DNA of 64,000 bases. Source: Tetraselmis striata. Its lineage: Eukaryota > Chlorophyta > Chlorodendrophyceae > Chlorodendrales > Chlorodendraceae. Within the stretch, counting starts at the first letter, position 1. Every line of letters starts with the position of its first letter. The DNA lies in contig VCJN01002602.1 in the NCBI GenBank assembly GCA_006384855.1, positions 124,001 through 188,000 on the forward strand. The letters run 5' to 3'. Shown here in pieces: positions 10,701-23,062 of this stretch. Both the position numbers and the translations under genes were made by a program. The notes beneath the pieces were generated by a model, which was not told the DNA's origin, did no database searches, and saw only the letters and a list, made by a program, of their open reading frames with translations.

Positions 10701-13700
10701 CGTCGACGTCGAGAATCAGCGAGACAGTTTACGTCGCGATAGGTGTCATCAACGCAATTCACCGGCTGGATCTCAGGATGTTGGCGACGTTGACAGCGAG
10801 GCGGGGTGCGCCGATGCATTGATATTGACAAGGGAATGGGGGAACCTCGCGAGCAGCTTCCTGGCCACCGGCTCGCCGTAGCCGTCGGCGATGAAGACGG
10901 GCGTGTGCGCGTCCACGCCGGCGCGGCGGCGCCAACGAGCGGCGTCGTCGGGGCTCCCCGGGGTGCCGCCGCCCCTCCCCTGTGATTACACGGCAAATCG
11001 ACCGTCAGGCCAGTATAGTACATAAATGCCAATTGGCGACATGATAGCACGACATCGGCTGGCACATGGCTGTACCGATCGGCACATGTCGACAAGTCGC
11101 GAAACTAGCGAAAGAAAATGCAGGATGGAAACTGAAACTTCCAAACTCAGACGAAGCTTCCAGCTCAGACGGGCTCGGAGTTTCGCCGAAAGCTTGTTGA
11201 TTCGTCGAAGACTGGCAATTCAGAGGAGCGATTGCCTCAAGCCGTGTACGGGAACACACACCTGCAGCGCGACGCTCCGCTGCGCGGCCTCTTGCGCCGC
11301 GCGCCCCCGGTCCGCCTCCACCCGCTGCCGGCGCTGCTGCGCGCGCTGCAGACCGCCGCGCTCCCGGAAGGCAGCGATGTCGTCCAGCACCTGTGCAGGC
11401 GGTCATCAGCCCAAGCGCCCGAGCCACGCCATCCTCCGATATTGCACTACAAACCACCACGGGCAGGATCATCGGTGTCGACGCACCCCCACACATCAAT
11501 TCACGAGCAAGGAGTAATGAGTATCCGCCAAGTGATTCTCATCACGGTCGTAACAACGATGCTACAATATCTGCGTCGTAATGATTCGCAATGTGAACAC
11601 AGGCCTAAACTAAATAACAAACGAACCCACTCGGAAAAGATAAGAAAGCCATTACGACGATATGCCTAGAGTAAGTGGCGACTACCGCCCATGCAATTCT
11701 TCACAGTGGTCGGCGTCGAGGTGCGTCGATGTTGGATCGGGCTTTCGGGCAGGGGCAGCACTAATTTTTTTGGAGAGGAGGGGGGGGGGGGGGGTTGCAG
11801 GGGCGCCGCACCGCCTGCTGCGCCACCTGGCGCGCCTCTTCCCGCCGCGCGAGCGCCTTCCTCGCATTGAGCAGCTGCGGCACAGAGCAGCACACGGAGC
11901 CCGGCTTCATTAGGTCACGGCAACCAAGTGCAACGCGCTCAGCCCAGGAGGGGGGTGTGTGTCGGGCGAGCCAAATTATGGTTTTGACATATGGTTTCGA
12001 ATTTATTCTTGTCATTTTCTGAGAAAGGATCTACGTTTCAGGTCGTTAAGGCTTAAGGATAATTCTTTTTACTGTTATGATTTCCTTGAACTACAACGGA
12101 TGCCGATGCGGTGCGAATGATAACCTACGAAACTGTGGATGAGCGCCTGCCGCGCCTGCCAGAGGTCAAATGTGGACAAAACTGTAGTGGAACTACAACG
12201 GAGATAATTATAGGTTGCATGGAACCCGAATTTGATGCTTGTAAGGGATCTTATTCTTATTTTTATGGGCGAGTCGCCATTGGTAGGTACTAACTAATAT
12301 ACGAAGTTTACAGTTTATATTGGATTGGATTCGGAAAACATCCAGCAGCTCAAGGTCGAATTCATCTTTGGCTTTCTTTAGCTGTTAACAGTATTGAATT
12401 CAAATCTACGGGTATCACGAGGACTATCGCATACAGTGAGGAGGAAGCTGGGGGTATGAGGTCCAGGGGGTAGGGGGTACGGTGGGCATCGCACGTCCTG
12501 TTCCCGCTCTCTGGCCATCGCCGCGAGGTGCGCCTCCTGGCGCTCGCGGATGGCGCGGTTCAGCGCCGCTCGCTCCGCAGCCGCGCGCGCCGCCTCCGCC
12601 GCCGTCGCCGCACCCAGCGCCTCCGCCGCGGCGGCCGGCGCCGCTTGGGACTCTGCCGCCGACACCGCCGCCGCCGCCGTCGCCTCGTCTTGGCCCTCGT
12701 GCGACCGCGGTTTGGGCGGCTGGTTGTAGCGCGGCGGCACCGCCTGTGCCGGACACACCACGCGCGAGGCGTCAGCTATTCCATCGCCGTCCTTCGCAGC
12801 GGCGGCGAGCAGGCCAAAGCCAGGGGAAGCCCCCCCCCCCCCCCCCCCTCCTCCTCTCGCTGCCAAAGCAGGCGCCAGCGCAGCGACGGATTGGGCAAAC
12901 ACATGATGGCAACATTTGAAATGTAATTGGCAAAGTGTCTTGATCAATGTTTCATTTGCAGCAAAGAAGCTAGATAATGTATGGACGCATAATAAGAGGC
13001 GCGTATCATCAGCCTCACATTGGGCCTCCATGGAACGCAAAAGAACATTCGCTATAGGTCCGCTACAATTTCGTCCACATTCGACCCATGGCAGGCAGGG
13101 CGGGTTCTCATTCGTAGTGTTCTTACTGCGTAGGCAGCCGTTTACCTCGACACACACTTTGGCTGAGCGCGTGACTATCGTTTGATCCCCCCTCCCCCCT
13201 TTCTCCTCCTCTTGCTGCCAAAGCATGGCGTCAGCGCATCGACGGCAGAGACAAACACATGGTGGCAATATTTGAAATTTAATTGGCAAAGTGTATTGAT
13301 CAATGTTTCATTCGCAGCCAAGAAGCTAGATAATGTACGGGTACCGACGCATGAACAAGAAGCGTGTATCATCAGCCTCAGGTTGGGCGCGCCTGCATGC
13401 AACGCATAAGAACATTTGCTATAGGTCCGCTACAATTTCATCCACATTTGACCCATAGCAGGCAGGGCGGGTTCCCATTCATAGTGTTCTTACCGCGTCG
13501 GCAGCCGTCTATCTTGAGACACACGTTGGCCGAGCGCGTGACTATTTCTGGTACCTCTCTTCTAACCCCCGCCTGCCGCATCGCCTTAGGAAGGAGAGCA
13601 GAAGTGAGGGGGAGGGGGGTGGGGGATTTGCTTGGCAGGACGCCTGGCAGGGGCGCACCTCGTAGTTGAGCTTGGCCTTGAGCTGCGCCATCCGCCGGCG

Positions 13701-16601
13701 CTCCGCCTCCACCTCCTTCGCCAGCAAAGCGCTCTCCTCCTCGCGCTTGGCCTGTAGGAACGGGGATTGGAGCGCCCAGGGGTTGCCGCGGCGGGGGTAG
13801 ATGGGGGGGGGGGGGGGGGGGGGGCTGGTGAGTCCCCAGCCGCAATCGCACATCATCCACCGCGATGGCGCCGTATTCCTGCGCGCTCTGCACTGGCCTA
13901 CCCGCCTTGTGTCGAGTATATCAAGCTGCATGTATCGTATGTAACCACGCTCTGGGTTCACCATTCACCCCCCCCCCCTCCCCCAACTCCACCCGCCAAG
14001 AGAAGAGAGGAGCGGTATGCAGGAGCCGACTCCCCCATTCAGAAGATCCCACACTGGAAGCCTCCCATTGGGCTTGCCAGCACCCTATTAATAACTAGCG
14101 CGTGGGTGGCAAGCAAATTTTCAACGGCCATGCCTGGCCGTGCTTTGCCACCCTTCTAGCGTTTTTTTTCTGTTGTAATCTATTGTATTGTGCTATTATT
14201 ATATTCTCTTATTAATGATATATTGCTGACGTTGCATCGTAATATAATGTTTCGACGCAGTTATGATTACGTAGACCTTCATGTCTAGTACAATTATAAT
14301 ACACGGCGCGTTTTAAATTCTTGCAAAACACGCGATATATAAAAACCTTGCCAGCATGAGAATTAGATACCCACGCGTTGGGTACACGCCTATTCATTAT
14401 AGTCGCTACCGTATAATAAGTATTACCGTTTGAACCGACACGATGCGATACGGGTTGCCTAAAATAATGGATATTCGTTTTATTATCGTTGTGCATCGGT
14501 ATCTGATTTCAAAGAATGCATATATACTTTTCCCTTAATAAATGAGCAATACAAACTCAAAGAAGGTAATTAGTGCTTTCCAAATTCAATTCGCAATACG
14601 GGTAAGATTTCTCTGTCAGTTTCTTCCTAAACAGTCCAAACTATCGACACAACCCATACTTGCTATTCTACTCTATTTAAAATTGCCTAACTTGCATCCT
14701 GATTGACTGTTGAGCCAGGAACAATTATTCTAGTTCCACTTCTTCATTATAGGTCATCAGGGTTTCGTCTGCGTTTGACTCTGGCAGGCCGGGCAGGCAC
14801 CTTTCCGCACTGTTATGATCCCTACCGCGCCGGCACGCTTACCCATCTCGCAATCATCCAACACCAGAAGCCCCGCGTATACAGCACGGACATCCCAACC
14901 TGACACCACAAGCCTATTCACTGTTTCGGGGGGGGGGGGGGGGGGGGGGGGCGGCGGACCCAAATCGGCCGAGACACGCATGGGTGGGCAACACGCACAT
15001 CGCTGGGACAGATAACATCGCCATGCCGCAGCCCGACGCCGCAATGGAGTTCAAACATATGCTCCAAAACCATCCTACTGGACAAAAGCCGGCCTCTCAC
15101 CAAACCGCTCGATGCGCCACGGCCCCAAAGTTGGCGGTTGGAAGTGCGCGTCAAATGTCCAGAGAGCCCATTTTCAGAGAGTGCGAGACGGGGCAGGGAA
15201 CTCACTGCGGTCTTTAGAGCTGATATGCACTGTTTGGAAGCCACCATAGGACAGTACGGCGGCTGGGTGATGGTGGTGGGGGGGGGGGGGGGGTGAGGGG
15301 GCCCCACCATGGTATCCTGCAGGCGCTCCATCTGCCGCGCCCGCCATGCTGCCGCCTCCTCGCGCGCCGCCGCGCTCGGGCGCCGCTCCCGCCTCAGGCT
15401 GCTCAGCCGGCGCGCGGAGCCGGCGTAGGCGCCCAGCGCCACCTGCGTGCCGAGAGCCGCGCCGTCAGCCTGGCCGCCCGGGAGGAACGCGCAGCCGGGG
15501 CCGAGAGCTCGGAGGAAGTCGCATCAGAGGCGGAAGGGTGGGGTTAGTGGGGCATTGGGAAGGGGGGGGCCGGGGGGGGGGGGGGGGGGGGGGGGCTCGC
15601 CTTGGTGGCCTTGACGGGCAAGGGTGCGCTGGATGACCGGTCGAGGCGGCTCGTGGGCGCGGTTGTGGCGGGCCGCAGCGACGGCGGGGGCGGGGGAGGC
15701 AGCAGCGGCGGGCTGTGCGCGTGGGGAGCCTGGCGCTGTACGTCGGTGGGGCACGTGGCGGGCCGCCCCGCGATCTTTGGCCTGCGCGGCAAAGGAAAGC
15801 GGGGCGATGAGTGGGAGAGGGGGGGGCTGTAGGGGGCCCATGACGGTGGCTTGAGGGGGGGGGCTGTGGACCCGCACCACTGTGCGTAGGCAGCGACTCA
15901 GGGTGATCGTACTCAAGTATCCACAGCACAGCCGCTTGGTTACCGTAGCGCGGAGTGAGGGTCCCCCAGGCTCCCACTAGTCATCCGCATCTGATGCGTA
16001 TGCCGGGGCATGTGCCATGCATCCGCCACATGTGCATACCCATGAGACACACACGCCACCCGCTCACAACCTACACAAACGTCCGCTCTAGTGCCGCTAT
16101 AGTTTCGTCTACCTTTGATCGCTGGTAGGCTCTTTTGTCCTTACCACCACGCCGGCACCCACATGAGCACCGCTGACGTGCGATATCTGCTGCTCATGCC
16201 GCGTGCCGCAACATTGGGGTCACGCGCATCTTGGGCAGATGGGACCACATGCGTGGCGCGCTCAGGAGTGGAGGGGGAGAAGGGGAGGGGGAGGGGGGGA
16301 GGGCGGACCGGATGGCTTCCCCGAAGCCGCGGCGCCCCGAGGGGGAATCATGCCCATTGCTGCCTCGCAAGTTGCGCGCCGCCGCCCAGGTCCTGCCGGC
16401 ATTGGCCCCGTGGGGGGTTGGGGGGGGGGGGGGGGGGGGCATCAGGGCAGGTCTTGCACCACTCCCTTCGCATGTTGGTGCCCTTGGTGCGGGCGCAACC
16501 CTGGCCTAACTCTCCAGCTCGTCGCACCTGCCCTTCAGCGCTTTGCCTGATGAGTCCGACAGCTGCCGCTGCAGCGCCGGCCCTGACCTGTGCTCGCCCA
16601 T
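7742..16601 (-). CDS. TTLL: Tubulin tyrosine ligase-like protein, glycylase (TTLL3/8) type, 13 exons
   Basis: Predicted to ligate an amino acid, probably glycine, to tubulin side chains in cilia. Exons 5'-3': 16601-16528, 15781-15601, 15442-15308, 13878-13852, 13751-13659, 12743-12495, 11874-11812, 11390-11262, 10979-10846, 10650-10438, 10320-10196, 9964-9585, 9319-7742. All phases join, giving 1126 aa. The N-terminal ~315 residues are Ala/Arg/Glu-rich and probably helical. The TTL domain follows: residues 363-412 carry QIANHF and LTTKSGL, 633 is the Lys of VVKPCG, 678-685 RKADLRVW, 727-730 HSVQ, 1035-1039 YGFDF, 1052-1054 EIN. These are ATP-grasp motifs in the usual order. A ~260-residue low-complexity insert splits the catalytic core. 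Introns 2 and 10 use GC donors. The exon 7 end is uncertain (11812 or 15 bases earlier, both in frame). Glycylase rather than glutamylase is inferred from the NHF/LTTKSGL block. Confidence 0.85.
12098..12279 (+). mobile_element. MITE-like repeat, copy 1 (TTLL intron 6)
   Basis: Matches the family core CTGCCAGAGGTCAAATGT, then a GGAACTA box, then ATAGGTTGCATG; ends are degenerate forms of GGTGCCG and CGGCACC. Confidence 0.6.
12990..13140 (-). mobile_element. MITE-like repeat, copy 2 (TTLL intron 5)
   Basis: Reverse-oriented family member inside the first half of the 12.85-13.56 kb duplication; carries the CGCTATAGGTCCGCTACAAT and GCAGGCAGGGCGGG boxes. Confidence 0.6.
13372..13508 (-). mobile_element. 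MITE-like repeat, copy 3 (TTLL intron 5)
   Basis: Same as copy 2, in the second half of the duplication; retains a CCGCGTCGGCA-like end at 13492-13502. Confidence 0.6.
14746..14836 (-). mobile_element. MITE-like repeat, partial copy 4 (TTLL intron 3)
   Basis: Only the half with GTCTGCGTTTGACTCTGGCA and the terminal CGCGCCGGCAC is clear. A separate 3' half-like piece lies near 14030-14090. Confidence 0.5.
16050..16159 (-). mobile_element. MITE-like repeat, partial copy 5 (TTLL intron 1)
   Basis: Carries GCCGCTATAGTTTCGTCTAC and ends in CGCCGGCACCC. The other end is too degraded to place. Confidence 0.5.
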
Positions 16602-17854
16602 GACCCGACCGGCGAGGTGCTCGCGCCCCCAGGGTGCCCGCCGCCTGGCTTGCCTGCTCGGTCTACTCCGCCTGCCCCCCGCCTGCTGCTTCGCGCGCCT
16701 GCGACGGCTGCTCCACGACGCTGTGGTGCTTGTCGGCTCCGTGGCCGCAAGTGCAGGTCAGCGTGAGCTGGGCCGCATGGGAAGCGGGGGAAGGCGGGGG
16801 CAGTTCTCAGCGCGCGGAGAGGTGGGCAGTGGCAGCAATTTCACGCTGCCAGTACTCGGTCCACGCGCTAACCCCTTCCCTAGGTGACGCACGAAGCGCG
16901 GCAGGTTGCCCCCGTCTGCACGCAGCGTTCGCACGAGATACACAGCCGACTGTGGCACGCGGCCTAGAAGCAAGCAAGCGGAATGTGCCGCTCGTCGCAG
17001 CTGCCTCCCGTTGATGATGCCGCGACCGCGCATGTGGCACGAATCCGCGCACGTCCGACCCGGCGCAAGCCGCTTCGCGATTATGAGGGGGCGCGGGGGG
17101 GAGGGGGGGGCACCTCAGAGCGCGCCTGGCATGACATCAGCCGACCGCCGCCCCGATCCCCCTCCTCCTCATCCGTCAGCACGCTGCGACGTTGCCACAC
17201 GGCCGTCAGCCAATTAGTGCCGACGGTGGAGCTCAAGAAGGCGAGTGTAAGGAAGTCAGGGGTTGCCGGGTTGGCGGGGGTGGGGGGCGAGGGGGGGGGG
17301 GGTGGGGGGGGGGGGGGGGGGGGGGGTAGTTGGGGTTGGTTAGGGGGCGCGGCCTCCGGGCAATGCAGCACGTAGCCTCGGACTGCCGATATCCGATATG
17401 GTGCTCCAGTATCGGGGTAGCTCCAATCGACGGAGAATGATATCGGAAGAATTTCGATTTACAGCCAAAAATTACGATAACTAGTCGCCATATTAATTAA
17501 TAGCCGCCTGCTACCCGTATAGACCGTGCATCGAACCAAGGGCAGGTGGGCGGCAGCCAGCTTTGGGGGGAGAGGGGAATTTATCAGCGGACGAGACCTC
17601 AGCTGTGACACGTAGTCTGTGCAGGGGCAGGTGGCGTGAGTGCAGGCACCCCGCAGTGTTCCGAAGAAGTCCCGCATGTGCGCCCTGTTGCGACTCGTGC
17701 TTTTGGCGCAGCTTTTTAGCTAGCGATTTGTATGGGACGCAGCAGGGACTTGTTGCCCCGCCTTGATGGGTCGGCGCGGCGTTAGCGACCGATACGACTA
17801 TGTTGAATTGAGTAGCGACCACTTGATGGGCAGTAGCAGTGTAGTCATATGGTC
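16602..17854. other. 5' flank of the TTLL gene
   Basis: No gene seen. It lies between the TTLL start codon and the split-repeat element, so it should contain the TTLL promoter and 5' UTR. It includes a long interrupted G tract at about 17290-17326. No promoter motif can be singled out with confidence. Confidence 0.4.
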
Positions 17855-18180
17855 TATTTCCTCGACTTCGGAGCTGTGGTGACAGAGGCGGCGATATGGT
17901 TTTGGAGTGCGTCGCGCGCTCTCCGCTTAAGCAGGCGGCGTTACGAATAATTTGACTAATTAACGCCTACCGACAGCTGGTGCGACAGCTGAACCAGCTG
18001 GAGAAGCGTTGCCCTCCATCGAGAAACAACCGCAGGAGCGACGGAAGAGGAAGGTCAAGCGACACTAGATCAGGGTGTTGTGGGCCGCGGGGGTGAGTCG
18101 TAGGAACCTCGGCTATATCCCGCCACTACAAATAGTTAGAAGGTCCGCAAGATCCGGCTAAGTTCCTGCATTTTAATCGT
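17855..18180. repeat. Split direct repeat A1
   Basis: Begins near ATTTCCTCGACTTCGGAGCT and ends TTTTAATCG; matches A2 over its whole length with small gaps. Confidence 0.8.
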
Positions 18181-18376
18181 TGAGATACCGACAAGACTTC
18201 CGTCTCGCCCCTACCCTCTCTTGCACCCATCAACCAAGTTCGACTGTTTCATGGCACCCAGCCTGAGTCGCCTGGCAAGCAAGGGCTGAGGGGGGCGCTC
18301 ACCTTGGCGGAACCCCGGCAGCGCTGGCGGCCGAGTCGCGTCGTGTGAGTTAGGAAGGGCACCCGCCATTGATTGG

Positions 18377-19861
18377 TTGCGCCTTTTGGTAAGCGTGGCC
18401 GAAGTGCACAAGAACCTATTCGTGGGCAACAAGGACGGCGGCAGCGCCGAGCTGACCATGCTGGCACGCCACCTCGCGGGCCGAGAGCAATTGGTAGCGT
18501 TGAACTCAGCCGACCGGACACGTTATGTGGCCGCGCTCTACGACAACCTTTTGGCGCGTATGTGGGGCAACGGCCTGCCGCCAACTCGGTGCGGCGCATC
18601 GCAAAAGGATGGCAAGCGTTTAAGCGTTGCCCACACCCATCGGATGGCAACGCGCCGCACAACGGCAACCACAAGTCCCATGGACTACAGTTTATGGCAA
18701 GGGCATACGGTCGCTCGGCCGGTGGCAGTCTGTTGCATATGCACCAAGACACCCAAGGAGCATATATGTAGGTCGATTATACCCGGACGAGGTGGTGCGT
18801 GGTGCGAGTACTGCGCTTGTGGCGCCGTCAAGTCGTGCACTCAGATCCTAGAAGAGTACGTGCTCATAGGCAACAAATGTGTGCACGTATGCTCATTGTG
18901 CTATGACACCGGCTAGAGTGGGGCTCGCGGATTATTTGGAATTTATCGGGCCTAAAGCCAATACAGATCCGGTGGGCCGCCCCGTGTCCTCACAAGGGCA
19001 TTACTAGCACACTGGCTATCCGATGGAAGTCGATTATACAGCTCGCGGCCAGGGCAAGAAGGTCCCGGCCTTTCTGGAGTTGATGGGCTACACGTACAAC
19101 CGCACGAGCATGGCTAGTCACCGACACCGGGTCGAGGCATACTGGCGCAACTTGCCAGCGTATCACGCTTGGCTCATCAGTGTGCTCGACGTGGCGTGGT
19201 TTGACTACCCGCCCACCCAACTAGACATGCGCCGCCGCAACGAGGGAGTGGCGCGAGTCGTGGTACAGATGCGTTTGCTCTACGGCACCAAGCACGCGCT
19301 CGAGGAGGGGCGAGCGCGCCCATGCCACGCACTGTCGTGGGACACGGATTTTCGTTATCCGTGCAACATGCACGATTATGATTTTCGTCAGCATGCCGAC
19401 GCCACCCTCGGGCCGGAGGGCGTGTTTCTACATAATGCCGGTGGCGCGTCAGCTTCACTTGTTTGATGCGCGAGTGGCGCCATACGTGCTAATTATAGGA
19501 GGAGCTCGACCCTTTCGCGCGGCACAACGTCAACGCGTTGTGGATCGAGCCAGTCGGGTCAATCGCGTCATGTAATGGCAGACACGGCAGTGGAGCTGGT
19601 AGCAGCGGGGGGGGGGGGGGGGGTCCGTCGCACCCTCCCCGTATGCTGTGCTTTATGTGTGGCTCCGACCAACACAACGCACACACGCACCCCGCTAACG
19701 AGCATATCACCATGCCGTGCCTTCGTTGTGGGGGCAAGCACGCCCGCGCTGGTCGCCTCAAGACCGACTGTGTCTCGCCCCCATGCCGAGCTACCCGCGG
19801 GCGATGCCGATCGGGGAATGACGGGGAGGGGGCTCTCCGAGCCCCAATGTGTCAGCTTTGA
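18377..19861 (+). pseudogene. Gag-like ORFs with zinc-knuckle-like motif
   Basis: Two consecutive open stretches (18377-18916, 179 codons, and 19023-19466, 147 codons) are followed at about 19640-19790 by a Cys/His-rich segment reading CFMCGSDQHNAHTH and, further on, CLRCGGKHARAGRLKTDC. Zinc knuckles of this kind bind nucleic acid in retroelement Gag proteins. The first two stretches match nothing I know. A G tract at about 19609-19622 sits in front of the Cys region. Position after A1 and before RNase H fits Gag. Whether the pieces were once one ORF cannot be told from one copy. Confidence 0.45.
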
Positions 19862-20084
19862 TGTGAGATATCTCCGAATGCTTCGACAAGGAGAAGCGCT
19901 ATCGCTTCCTCTTCACTATAGCGGTCTATGGTGGCGTGATATTAACGGATGTTGTACGCAGCAACAACTGACTAGTACGAATGTCGGCGGGTGAGTCAAC
20001 GAACATATGCGTGAACTGTATACATGGTGCCGGGCACATTACACCGGTGGGGGTCACGGTTCCCCGGTAAACGCATGTTCCGTT

Positions 20085-20676
20085 CCGTCAAGACAATGAA
20101 GCGGCCGTCGGTGCGGTTACGAAGGGCGGATCGACATATCCCCACATCAACAAGTTGTTGCTCACGTACCACAAAATACGCCATACGTACAATATACACG
20201 TAGTGGCGCGTCACATACCGGGCCAAAACTACGATTTGGCGGATGTCCTTTCCCGGCTAAAAGGGCGGCTGGACGATCAAGATTGGCAGATGCTGCTCGC
20301 CATCTACCAACGCCTTCTCGCCGAGGTCGGACCCTTCGACGTTGATGCCTGCTCTGACCCCCTCGGCCGGAACGCTTATTGCGAGGTTTTTTCGTCGGCT
20401 GTCGATTGTTGTCTTCGCCATCACTGGCAGAACCGGCATGTCTACTGCAACCCGCCGTTCGCGCTGATCAAAGCAATTCTCAAATATTTTTGGGGCGAGT
20501 TTTACGCGGCTCCCATCACGACAAAGGCCACGGTCGTACCGCCGACGTGGTTGGTATGCACCGTGGTGGAAACTGCTCGCTGGAGCCCGCGTCGTGGGTT
20601 CTCACCGGCAGGGTGCAAGGCCATGTTTACGCATCCGGACTGGCGCTTCGCATCGCGAGAGAAGCCGGTGCAGTAG
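20085..20676 (+). pseudogene. RNase H C-terminal part plus Dam-like methyltransferase domain
   Basis: Starting near 20085 the frame gives DNEAAVGAVTKGG, then HIPGQNYDLADVLSRL, the end of a DIRS/Ty3-type RNase H. It continues into FDVDACSDPLGRNAY and YCNPPFALI. The NPPF box after a DVDAC-type motif is the pattern of the N6-adenine methyltransferase-like domain known to follow RNase H in several DIRS-order elements. Most of the upstream RT is missing, so the polyprotein is truncated. The same bridge region appears in altered form at 23.9-24.2 kb and 39.5 kb. Confidence 0.6.
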
Positions 20677-22490
20677 CGCGTATGCGGCGGCCCCACGGAG
20701 TGGGGCGTTATATACTGATTAATTTCCCGTCTGTGTTGTCGGAGGGCAACGCCCTACCGCAGGACATCGACTCGCCCCGCTTGTCGGGCAATAGAGACGC
20801 GGACGGCCTATATTACCGCGATGACTATGGGACGGCTTTGTTGCCGACGTGCGCGAGGCGAAGATACTCCGGCGCGCCTGAGTGGTTTATTTGCACAGCT
20901 TGCAGTTTGCCGGCTGAAGCAGCGGGTCACGGCGCGCCATGGTCCAGAATAGGGCAATTGCGGACGATCTGGAAGAACAACGCCATAGGTCGTCATCTAA
21001 GGAAACCTATGAGGCGTCGATGCCCAGTTTCCAACGGCTTTGTTGTGCCATGGGTGTGTCACACCTTCGTGCAACAGTGGGACGGCTGCGCACATTTTAC
21101 TGCAAACTGCATTTGTGACATAAAGCATCAAACCACGACAGCATGAGATAGAATAGCCGCTATCAGTGACTGGCATGGGCGGCATCAACGCTCGTTGGCA
21201 CGCGCAGGATGGGCGCTAGCAAACTTGTGTCAGGAGGCGGCGGCCAGGGAACTACGAGGGAAATTACATATTTAATATTTCAGCCCTGTAATATTTATCA
21301 AGGTGGTGGCCAAACGGGTTGTGCGCAAGCCGGGCACACGCCACGCACTCGCCATAGTCGAATTCCGCAATATTTACAGGCGGGGTTTCATCAACCTCAG
21401 CCGAGCATATGCTTTTCACCAGCGGTTGTGGCTAGTGTTATTGAAGCTAGGTTGTCTGAGAAGAAGTGTTGCAGCGCAGCTTCGGATAAAATACCGTATC
21501 TTGCTAGATGGGTCAGTAGCACTTCATCCTCAGACGTGAGAATTTGCAACGATGCACAGTGCTCTCCACATCCGTGCATTCTCATCTGCGTTATTGACGA
21601 CGATAATAATAGAGACAACAGACAAGCAGCTTTTGCTTATATTGGAGATGACATCGCATCATTACAAGTGAGACCGGTGCACCTCCTAGAGCAATACCAT
21701 TCCTGAAGGTTTTTCGGCATCCAACTGCTGGCCGCCGGTTCTTTCTCACACCACCAACCACACCGGGGGTTGGGGCCTGCTACATTTTCTGGCAAACATA
21801 ATGCTGGATTTCAAGTGGCATTTAAGCAAGCATATGTCCGGGCATATCCTTACGCCGCAGCCCGATATCCGCGGATTTGTCACGGGTTTCCAGCCATTCG
21901 GGCTGGAATTCGCTCGCCACATGGTTGGTGGAACGCGTACCAGAGACGCCGGTTGATTGCGGATGTGGGCCATTGGTCATGCAGAGAGGATGCGATGGAT
22001 GTACATTTTGCACATCTACCCTGTGGCACAGATTTTAGTGTTGATTCGTAAATTATAATAATTACAAGCTAGCATTTCGCCCCGCGCCGCGCAGCGCGCG
22101 AGACGCTCATCAATCAGTAACCTCGTACCATCGTGCCGTGCACGATCGCGTTGCACCAGCCTACACGGTTAAAGTTCTCCGGCGGATGACTTCTCCGCCG
22201 ATGACGCCCCGTTGTACGCAGTACGTACACGCCAGCGTACCTCACATGTCATGTGAGGGGTTAGTTAGTTCGAGTGGCGCCCAAAGTACAGACCGAGCAT
22301 ACGCACTTGCATGGAGCAGGGGTCGGAGGTGCACCCGAAACTAGCTTCCCGGCGACGATCATGCCGCTGCTGATGCTGCGGATTACGCATCCGCTTATAC
22401 GCCGGCGTACATTGAGGTAGCCCAGCGGGTGTTTAAACGGGCGTCGTTAACTACGACGTAATCTAGAAGTGTGTGAGTGGAGTCTGTTGA
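20677..22490 (+). other. 3' internal part of the split-repeat element
   Basis: This is where a tyrosine recombinase would lie. The plus-strand text IADVGHWSCREDAMDVHFAH near 21950-22010 resembles a recombinase C-terminus, but the Tyr is His and no upstream Arg box was found. I call no gene here. Short frames at 21209-21706 are unrecognised. Confidence 0.35.
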
Positions 22491-22655
22491 GAGTCAGGTC
22501 TAATGTATTGGCTTCAATAATATCGAATATCGATAGGAAGCTATAGCCGGCATCTCAAACTGGCTGAAACTACTATGCGGCATGGGCCACTTCGAGCAAC
22601 ACTGTGATGTAATGTGTATACATCTCATTTGATTGTGGCCCAGCCCCTCCAAAAA
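22491..22655. repeat. Split direct repeat B1
   Basis: Starts GAGTCAGGTCTAATGTATTG and ends GGCCCAGCCCCTCCAAAAA; pairs with B2. Confidence 0.8.
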
Positions 22656-22658
22656 GGT

Positions 22659-23004
22659 CGATTTCGTCGACTTCGGAGCTGTGGTGACAGTGGCGGCGAA
22701 ATGCTGTTTTCGGAAAGGGCGGCGCGCGGCCGCGTTCGTCGCGCGCTATCCGCTTAAGCAAGCGGCGTTACGAATAATTTAACTAATTGTGCAACGCCTA
22801 CCGACAGCTCGTGCGATAGCTGAACCGGCTGGAGCAGAAGCGTTGCCCTCAAACGGGAAACAACCGCAAGAGCGATGGAAGAGGAAGATCAAGCGACACT
22901 AGGTCAGGGTATAGTGGGCCGCGGGGATCGTAGGAACCTTGGCTATCCCACTACAAATAGTTAGGAGGTCTGCATGATCCGGCTCAGTTCCGGGTTTTTA
23001 ATCG
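22659..23004. repeat. Split direct repeat A2
   Basis: Second copy of A, directly after B1, with an extra ~20 bases near its start relative to A1. Confidence 0.8.
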
Positions 23005-23062
23005 CTCCCGCCCACTTCATTCGCCCTACTCGATTAAGCCAGAGGAGTACCCCTAGGGGTAG

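Larger units (their letters stand above)
12850..13560. repeat. ~350-bp tandem duplication in TTLL intron 5
   Basis: Sequence from about 12850-13195 recurs at about 13196-13560: both carry CTGCCAAAGCA, then TTGATCAATGTTTCATT, then AAGAAGCTAGATAATGTA, then a minus-oriented MITE copy. The two halves have diverged, so the duplication is not recent. Confidence 0.75.

Noticed and set aside
20379..21146. A 255-codon plus-strand frame as a recombinase
   Set aside because: It overlaps the methyltransferase-like frame out of phase and shows no Arg/His/Tyr boxes.
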